NCBI GenBank assembly: GCA_023384095.1
Contig: JAHDXT010000042.1
Coordinates: forward strand, 1 to 32,477
Origin: Hyphomicrobiaceae bacterium
GTDB lineage: Bacteria > Pseudomonadota > Alphaproteobacteria > Rhizobiales > Hyphomicrobiaceae
Reading direction: 5' to 3'
DNA: 32,477 bases
Every line of letters starts with the position of its first letter. The stretch's first letter is position 1. A program made the translations under genes and the position numbers. Positions 27,908 to 32,477 of this stretch are shown here, one piece after another. The notes under the pieces were generated by a model, which saw only the letters and a program-made list of their open reading frames with translations, was not told where the DNA came from and did no database searches.

Positions 27908-28216
27908 ATGACGAGACGCTGTGAGCTGAGCGGCAAGCTGCCGATGTCAGGGCAGCTCCGCAGCCACGCAGAGAACAAGAGCAAGCGCACGTTCCGGCCG
28001 AACCTGTGCACCGTGTCGCTGATCAGCGATGCGCTGCGCCGCACGGTGCGCCTGAAGGTGAGCGCCCATGCCCTGAAGTCGGTGGAGCATCGCGGCGGGC
28101 TCGACGCCTATCTGCTGAAGGCGCGGGACGAGCAACTGTCGGACCGCTGCCTGCGCCTCAAGCGCGAGATCCGGAAGAAGAAGGCCGAGGGGCAGGAGCC
28201 TGCCGTCGCGGCTTGA
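27908..28216 (+). CDS. rpmB: 50S ribosomal protein L28
   Basis: A 102-residue basic protein of the large ribosomal subunit. The N-terminus [15 protein letters not shown] and the segment [21 protein letters not shown] are diagnostic. It has the longer alphaproteobacterial form, with a C-terminal Lys/Arg/Glu extension compared with the 78-residue E. coli protein. The zinc-binding cysteine pairs found in some L28 proteins are not present. It is a single-gene unit without rpmG beside it, transcribed from the promoter at 27774. No obvious terminator is seen in the 195 bases after it. Confidence 0.96.
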   Translation: MTRRCELSGKLPMSGQLRSHAENKSKRTFRPNLCTVSLISDALRRTVRLKVSAHALKSVEHRGGLDAYLLKARDEQLSDRCLRLKREIRKKKAEGQEPAVAA

Positions 28217-28411
28217 GTAGCGCTTTCGTGCTGGGCGACGTGCACGCACGTGGACGCGCCACCTGCCGAGCCGAGAATCGGCCTCTGAGCTCACAATTCG
28301 TCATTCTCGCAGGCGGCTATCCGGGTCGCCTCGCCCTCGCGGCGTGGAAGCCTGCTCGGATTCCAATCCGGGCGGCCATGGCGGAGCGGTGGCGGGTACG
28401 TGCGGCCGGCC

Positions 28412-29410
28412 TCAGAACATCGCCGGATGCACGCGATCGGGTGGCGCGTGGCCGTCCAGGAAGGTCTTGATGTTGATGATGACCTTCTCGCCCATGTCGA
28501 TGCGCCCCTCGATGGTCGCGGACCCCATGTGCGGTAGCGCCACGACGCGATTGGACGCGAGCAGCTTCGGGTTGATGGCCGGCTCGTGCTCGAACACGTC
28601 GAGCCCGGCGCCCGCGATCGCTCCGGTCTCGACGAGGCGCGAAAGCTCGTTCTCGTCGATCACCTCGCCGCGCGCGGTGTTCACGAGGTAGGCCGTCGGC
28701 TTCAGCAGCTTCAGGCGGCGCGCGGACAAGAGATGATAGGTCGCCGGCGTATGCGGGCAGTTGACTGAAATGATGTCCATGCGCGCCAGCATCTGGTCGA
28801 GGCTGTCCCAGTAGGTCGCCTCCAGCTCCTGCTCGATCTCCTCGGCCACGGGGCGGCGGTTGTGATAGTGGATCTGCAGGCCGAAGGCGCGCGCGCGCCG
28901 GGCCACGGCCTGGCCGATGCGGCCCATGCCGATGATGCCGAGGCGCTTGCCGTAGATGCGATGGCCGAGCATCCAGGTCGGGGACCAGCCGGCCCACTCG
29001 TTCCGGTGATCCTTGAGGTAAGCGGTGCCTTCGGCAAGCCGGCGCGGCACCGCGAGGATCAGCGCCATCGTCATGTCGGCGGTGTCCTCGGTCAGCACGC
29101 CGGGGGTGTTGGTGACGATGATGCCCCGGTTGCGCGCCGTATCGAGATCGATGTTGTCGACGCCGGTCCCGAAGTTGGCGACCAGCTTGAGCTGTGGCCC
29201 CGACTGCGAGAGCACCGCGCGGTCGATCCTGTCGGTGACGGTCGGCACCAGCACCTGGGCGGTCTTGACCGCCTCGACGAGCTCGCTTTGGCTGCGCGGC
29301 TTGTCGTCGACGTTGAGGCGGGCGTCGAAGAGCTCGCGCATGCGGGTCTCGACCACGTCCGGCAGCTTGCGCGTGACGATCACCAGAGGTTTCTTGGCCG
29401 TGTTTGGCAT
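28412..29410 (-). CDS. gyaR: D-2-hydroxyacid dehydrogenase, glyoxylate/hydroxypyruvate reductase type
   Basis: A 332-residue NAD(P)-dependent dehydrogenase that probably reduces glyoxylate or hydroxypyruvate. The substrate loop is NFGTGVDNIDLD, the Rossmann motif is GIIGMGRIGQAVARR, and the full catalytic set is present: Arg in NTARGEVIDE, Glu in LDVFEHEPA, His in LPHMGSAT. This contrasts with the paralog at 16576-17577, which lacks the Glu. The start at 29410 gives the normal length. It is divergent from the SH3 gene, sharing a 336-base intergenic region. The symbol is assigned by family resemblance; ghrB-type function is equally possible. Confidence 0.9.
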   Translation of the reverse strand: MPNTAKKPLVIVTRKLPDVVETRMRELFDARLNVDDKPRSQSELVEAVKTAQVLVPTVTDRIDRAVLSQSGPQLKLVANFGTGVDNIDLDTARNRGIIVTNTPGVLTEDTADMTMALILAVPRRLAEGTAYLKDHRNEWAGWSPTWMLGHRIYGKRLGIIGMGRIGQAVARRARAFGLQIHYHNRRPVAEEIEQELEATYWDSLDQMLARMDIISVNCPHTPATYHLLSARRLKLLKPTAYLVNTARGEVIDENELSRLVETGAIAGAGLDVFEHEPAINPKLLASNRVVALPHMGSATIEGRIDMGEKVIINIKTFLDGHAPPDRVHPAMF

Positions 29411-29499
29411 GGGCGATTCTGTCGTCTCTGTTCGCTCTGAGCCGGCGCGCCGGCCCGACCGATCGGCGCCGCCCGCTTTCTGGACTGTCTAACAGAAGG

Positions 29500-29522
29500 C
29501 CAACTCGATGACAAAGAGTTGG
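29500..29522. promoter_or_regulatory. Inverted repeat in the 336-base divergent gap
   Basis: CCAACTC (29500-29506) and GAGTTGG (29516-29522) form a 7-bp perfect inverted repeat with a 9-base spacer. It lies between the divergent dehydrogenase and SH3 genes and could be an operator. The rest of 29411-29746 shows no gene; an open frame from 29555 into the SH3 gene exists but has no family-like N-terminus. Confidence 0.3.
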
Positions 29523-29746
29523 GGATGATGAGCGTTCAGCGCGGGCCGTAGCCAGTGTTTCGTCGGCGCAGCCGCCGCGCCCGCGGTCGGCATTTCATCT
29601 CGCGCCGGGTTGACAGGTCAAGACCGCTCGTCGGGCCGGGCCTCTCAGGCCCACGGCCGGATCAAGGTTCCGTATCGCCAGTCGGGGTGGTGCCAGGTAA
29701 GGCCCGGGCCTTGATTGCGCCCCGGAATCGTGTTGTTGGGCGGAGC

Positions 29747-30328
29747 ATGCGGGGCGCGGGACGAGTGGCGGCAACATCGCGAGCGCTGGTCGCGGCGCTA
29801 GGCGTTCTTGCGTCTGCGACCGTGCCGCCCGGCTATTCCCGCGCGCAGCCGTCGATCGGGGCGACCACCCAGGAGAAAGGCAGCTCGAGCGGCCTCGCCA
29901 TTCCCCGTTTCGTAAGCCTCAAAGCGGATCGAATCAACCTGCGCAAGGGGCCTGGGACCGAGTACCCCGCAGCATGGGTGTTCAGCAGGGCCGGCCTCCC
30001 GGTCGAGGTGCTCAACGAATACGAAGCCTGGCGGCAGGTGCGCGATGCGGAAGGCGCCACCGGCTGGGTTCTGCATTCGATGCTCTCGGGCCGGCGCACC
30101 GCCCTCGTCCTGCCATGGGAGCTCAAGCAGGGCCAGCCGCCGCCCCAGACCCCCCTGCGCGGCGATGACCGCGAGAGCGCCAGGACCGTGGCCATCGTCG
30201 AGGCCGGCGTGATTGCGAATGTCCGCCATTGCGACGGCCGCTGGTGCCTGGTCGTGATCGGCGATTTCCAGGGCTACATCGAGCAGGACAAGCTCTGGGG
30301 CGTCTACGCCGGCGAGGTCGTCCGCTGA
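29747..30328 (+). CDS. Exported protein with two SH3-like domains
   Basis: A 193-residue protein with an N-terminal hydrophobic export segment (about residues 8-32). A bacterial SH3 domain follows at about 52-112, containing the hallmark INLRKGPGTEYP and EAWRQVRDAEGATGWV. A second, weaker SH3-like repeat is at about 140-190 (VAIVEAGVIANVRHCDGRWCLVVIGDFQGYI). Such proteins may bind cell-wall peptides, and they are sometimes misnamed as aspartyl-tRNA synthetase in rhizobial genomes. ATG 29747 has GGCGGAG just upstream; the frame stays open to 29555. It lies opposite the hydroxyacid dehydrogenase, a pairing I recall from related genomes. Confidence 0.82.
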   Translation: MRGAGRVAATSRALVAALGVLASATVPPGYSRAQPSIGATTQEKGSSSGLAIPRFVSLKADRINLRKGPGTEYPAAWVFSRAGLPVEVLNEYEAWRQVRDAEGATGWVLHSMLSGRRTALVLPWELKQGQPPPQTPLRGDDRESARTVAIVEAGVIANVRHCDGRWCLVVIGDFQGYIEQDKLWGVYAGEVVR

Positions 30329-30368
30329 CCCTGGCCCGACCGCCCCGGTCGTCGGTGGCCGAGTGCTA

Positions 30369-30437
30369 GTGTGGTGATTCCGAAGTCCACTACCACCTCG
30401 CGGCAAGCTCTCGAAGCGGACTTCGGAATCACAGACA
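30369..30437. repeat. MITE-like inverted repeat after the SH3 gene
   Basis: GTGATTCCGAAGTCC (30374-30388) and GGACTTCGGAATCAC (30418-30432) are a perfect 15-bp inverted repeat around 29 bases. The match continues outwards with one gap to GTGTG...GACAC, giving about 18 bp. The size and ends suggest a small non-autonomous element or REP unit. No coding frame is inside. Confidence 0.7.
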
Positions 30438-30481
30438 CCGGCGTTCCGCACCAGACACTTGATTCCCGCCATCCAAAACTG

Positions 30482-30562
30482 TCGAGCCTTCGGCGCTTCT
30501 GACGCTGGCTCCCGGCTCTCCTCGCCACTTTAGTGTGGCTCGTCGTCCGGGATGACGGCAGG
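30482..30562 (-). repeat. 81-bp repeat, copy 1 (inverted relative to copy 2)
   Basis: Read on the minus strand, this copy begins with the same 26 bases as 32288-32313 and ends with the same 13 bases as 32356-32368. The 42-base middle is equal in length but diverged; GGCGAGGAGA is shared at the same offset. It sits 24 bases beyond the end of the HpaI-type aldolase gene. Confidence 0.75.
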
Positions 30563-30586
30563 AAATGAAGCGTCAGGTTCGACACG

Positions 30587-31375
30587 CTAATATGTCTTCG
30601 CCGCGGACGCCTGCGCCTCGCCTTTGGCCTCGCGGACGGCGGCCTGCGCCGCTGCGGCCAGCAGCCGCGCGTCGTTCAGGATGGTGCAGAGCTGGAAACC
30701 TTCACCGAAGCGCTTCAGTGCGGTCGCGGCGCTGTCGGTATGGGCGCCGGCGATCAGCCCCATGCCGCGGGTACGACCGAGGATCGTCTCCATGGCGGCC
30801 AGCACATCGCGGTCGGTGGGGTCGAGCGTCGGTGTGCGGCCCATCGAAAGCGACAGGTCGGAAGGTCCGATGTAAACGCCGTCGAGGCCCCGCACGGTGA
30901 GGATCTCGTCGAGGTTCTCCAGCGCCTTCGTCGTCTCGATCATGGCGAGCAGCAGGACTTCCTCGTTGGCGTGCTGCCAGTAGTCCGCGCCGCCATACTG
31001 CACCGCGCGATTGGGACCGAACGACCGGAATCCCTGCGGCGCATAGCGGGCTGCCCCGACGAACGCCTCCGCCTCGGCCTTGGTGTTGATCATCGGGCAG
31101 ATGAGCCCGTAGGCGCCCGCGTCGAGCAGCTTCATGATGATCGCCGGGTCGTTCCACGGGACCCGCGCCATCGGCACGGCGCTCGTCGTCGAGATGGCCT
31201 GCAGCATGGTGAAGGCGACCTGGTAATCGACCGGGCCGTGCTGCAGGTCGATCGTGACGCTGTCCCAGCCCTGGTGCGCCATGACCTCGGCCGAATAGGA
31301 GCTCGGGATCGAGCACCAGGCGTTCACCACGCGCCCGCCTCGGGCGAGCGTCGTCCTGACGGCGTTCTTGCGCAT
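30587..31375 (-). CDS. HpcH/HpaI family aldolase
   Basis: A 262-residue metal-dependent pyruvate-type aldolase that cleaves 4-hydroxy-2-oxo acids to pyruvate and an aldehyde. The catalytic His 46 is in TIDLQHGPVD, and Arg 71 in MARVPWND should bind the pyruvate carboxylate. Metal ligands are Glu 147 (MIETTKALEN) and Asp 173 (IGPSDLSLSMG). The family includes HpaI and 2-keto-3-deoxy-L-rhamnonate aldolases; the substrate cannot be told from sequence. It lies downstream of the RraA-like gene on the same strand with a 155-base gap, and both are flanked by copies of an inverted repeat. Confidence 0.92.
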   Translation of the reverse strand: MRKNAVRTTLARGGRVVNAWCSIPSSYSAEVMAHQGWDSVTIDLQHGPVDYQVAFTMLQAISTTSAVPMARVPWNDPAIIMKLLDAGAYGLICPMINTKAEAEAFVGAARYAPQGFRSFGPNRAVQYGGADYWQHANEEVLLLAMIETTKALENLDEILTVRGLDGVYIGPSDLSLSMGRTPTLDPTDRDVLAAMETILGRTRGMGLIAGAHTDSAATALKRFGEGFQLCTILNDARLLAAAAQAAVREAKGEAQASAAKTY

Positions 31376-31530
31376 CGCTTTTCCTCGCAGTCGCTCAGCT
31401 CTCGGCGCGGGCGCGCCTCTGGATTGAAGATGTGCGCAGCGGCATGCGGCCGTCGAAACGGTCGAGCGCGTGATGTGCGGCGATCCCCGCCATTCGTATC
31501 ACACCTTCCGGATGCGGACGACCTTGCGCG

Positions 31531-32229
31531 TCAATGGATCTCGTCCTGCATCGAGAGCGCTTCCGCGAGCATCGCGACCGTGACCCCGGGCTTGCGCGCC
31601 ATGTCGAGGATCACCGCTTCCTTTCGCGCCATCAGCTCGCAGGCCGCGGGCACCTTCGCGGCGAGCGCATGCGGGATGACCACCGCGCCATGCCGGTCGG
31701 CGTGGACGAGATCGCCGGAGCGGACCAGCATGCCCGCGACCCTGACCTGCCGGCCGAAGTCGGCGAGATGCACATGCGCGTGGCTCGGCATGATCGAGCC
31801 GGCCAGCACGTTGAGACCGGGCGCCCACTGCGGGATATCGCGGATGCAGCCGTCGGTGACGACCCCGGCGCAGCCGAGCGCCTTGTGCACCGTGCTCTGC
31901 ACCTCGCCCCAGAAGGCGCCGAAGCCGCAGTCCGGCCCATCGAGATCCTGGATGACGACGATCTGCGGGCCGGGGCCGGCGGCGACATACTCATAGTAGT
32001 CGATCCGCTGGGCGCGCGCCGACTTGGCGTCGAGCTCGTGCGTGTGGGTCGAGCGGATCGCGGCGGTGCGCGCGTAGCCGACCATCGGCGGCAGGTCCGG
32101 GAAGGGCGCGATCAGCGGCCTGGTGGTGAAGCCGGTCAGCCGGCGCGAGCCGTCCACGACCTCGAGCGCGTTGCAGATCGTGGGCGTGTCGTAGGCCCTG
32201 AGCTGTTCCAGGAGGTCCGGTGAGGGCAT
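31531..32229 (-). CDS. RraA-like aldolase/decarboxylase family protein
   Basis: A 232-residue protein of the RraA/HMG-aldolase family, whose enzymes cleave 4-hydroxy-4-methyl-2-oxoglutarate or decarboxylate oxaloacetate. The metal and substrate motif is VVTDGCIRDI, with Arg 130 and Asp 131, preceded by GEVQSTVHKALGCAG. RraA itself inhibits RNase E, but proteins of this longer type beside an HpaI aldolase are more likely enzymes. The end VRSGDLVHADRHGAVVIP is also family-typical. It is probably co-transcribed with the HpcH/HpaI gene; both products would act on branched or short oxo-acids. No regulator is visible nearby. Confidence 0.88.
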   Translation of the reverse strand: MPSPDLLEQLRAYDTPTICNALEVVDGSRRLTGFTTRPLIAPFPDLPPMVGYARTAAIRSTHTHELDAKSARAQRIDYYEYVAAGPGPQIVVIQDLDGPDCGFGAFWGEVQSTVHKALGCAGVVTDGCIRDIPQWAPGLNVLAGSIMPSHAHVHLADFGRQVRVAGMLVRSGDLVHADRHGAVVIPHALAAKVPAACELMARKEAVILDMARKPGVTVAMLAEALSMQDEIH

Positions 32230-32287
32230 TTTTGATCCTTGTTGGGAGTGTCCGGAAGGACAATCGTTCCGATCTCACGCTTCATAC

Positions 32288-32444
32288 CCTGCCGTCATCC
32301 CGGACGACGAGCCGCATTTCAGCGGCGAGGAGATCCGGGATTCGGCATAAGAAATGCCGAAGGCTCGAAATTCTTGTGTCCTTTCGGACTTTTTTGCGCT
32401 GGATCCCGGATCGGCGGTCGCTTCGCTCCCTGGTCCGGGATGAC
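32288..32444. repeat. Composite inverted-repeat element, including copy 2 of the 81-bp repeat
   Basis: The outer ends are a perfect 12-bp inverted repeat, GTCATCCCGGAC (32294-32305) and GTCCGGGATGAC (32433-32444). Inside are a 10-bp pair, GATCCGGGAT (32332-32341) with ATCCCGGATC (32403-32412), and an 8-bp hairpin, TTCGGCAT / ATGCCGAA (32341-32361). The left part, 32288-32368, is the second copy of the repeat at 30482-30562 in opposite orientation. It resembles intergenic palindromes common in Bradyrhizobium-like genomes. The last bases of the window hold nothing else I can identify. Confidence 0.75.
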
Positions 32445-32477
32445 GAGAACCAAGCATTGCGGACTATCAGCGCACCT

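Noticed and set aside
28217-28411. Possible small RNA or gene between rpmB and the dehydrogenase
   Set aside because: Only a 6-bp ACGTGC/GCACGT hairpin is visible, with no promoter or terminator to support a transcript.

Overview
The window looks like a chromosomal segment of a GC-rich alphaproteobacterium, most likely of the order Hyphomicrobiales (Rhizobiales). I infer this from gene order and repeats, not from a database search. The pointers are a cpaF-tadB-tadC pilus block, infC/rpmI-rplT-pheS-(membrane protein)-pheT, rpmB divergent from a DUF3108 gene followed by a SUV3-like helicase, an S4 protein and fdxA, and short palindromic repeats of the kinds scattered in rhizobial genomes. I see no rRNA, tRNA, CRISPR array, transposase or phage gene.

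Layout. 1-2579 (+): end of a Tad/Flp pilus assembly block (CpaF/TadA ATPase cut by the window edge, TadB, TadC). 2580-3009: intergenic region with three short palindromes. 3010-4994 (+): queG (last step of queuosine synthesis) translationally coupled to an NAD-binding epimerase-like gene. 5140-6516 (+): lipoprotein with a long charged coiled coil. 6517-7314 (-): alpha/beta hydrolase. 7352-8581 (+): GT4 glycosyltransferase. 8704-14601 (+): translation block with infC (probable ATC start), rpmI, rplT, pheS, a three-helix membrane protein and pheT. A composite repeat lies between pheS and the membrane gene.

14650-22386 is a catabolic block. On the minus strand are a class II aldolase, an aldo/keto reductase, an atypical D-2-hydroxyacid dehydrogenase, a uronate-dehydrogenase-like enzyme and a GntR/FadR regulator. 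Divergent from the regulator is a complete TRAP transporter (DctP, DctQ, DctM). Together they look like uptake, oxidation and cleavage of a sugar acid under GntR control. 22464-27638 (-): fdxA, S4 RNA-binding protein, large SUV3-like helicase, DUF3108 protein. 27908-28216 (+): rpmB, with a good promoter. 28412-29410 (-): glyoxylate/hydroxypyruvate-reductase-type dehydrogenase. 29747-30328 (+): exported double-SH3 protein. 30587-32229 (-): an HpcH/HpaI aldolase and an RraA-like aldolase, flanked by two inverted copies of one short repeat.

Most of the window is ordinary core genome. The parts that merit a second look are the sugar-acid/TRAP block, including a dehydrogenase that seems to lack its catalytic glutamate; the separation of pheS from pheT; the non-AUG infC start; the repeat-flanked two-aldolase cassette; and hairpins placed between genes whose products are needed in different amounts.
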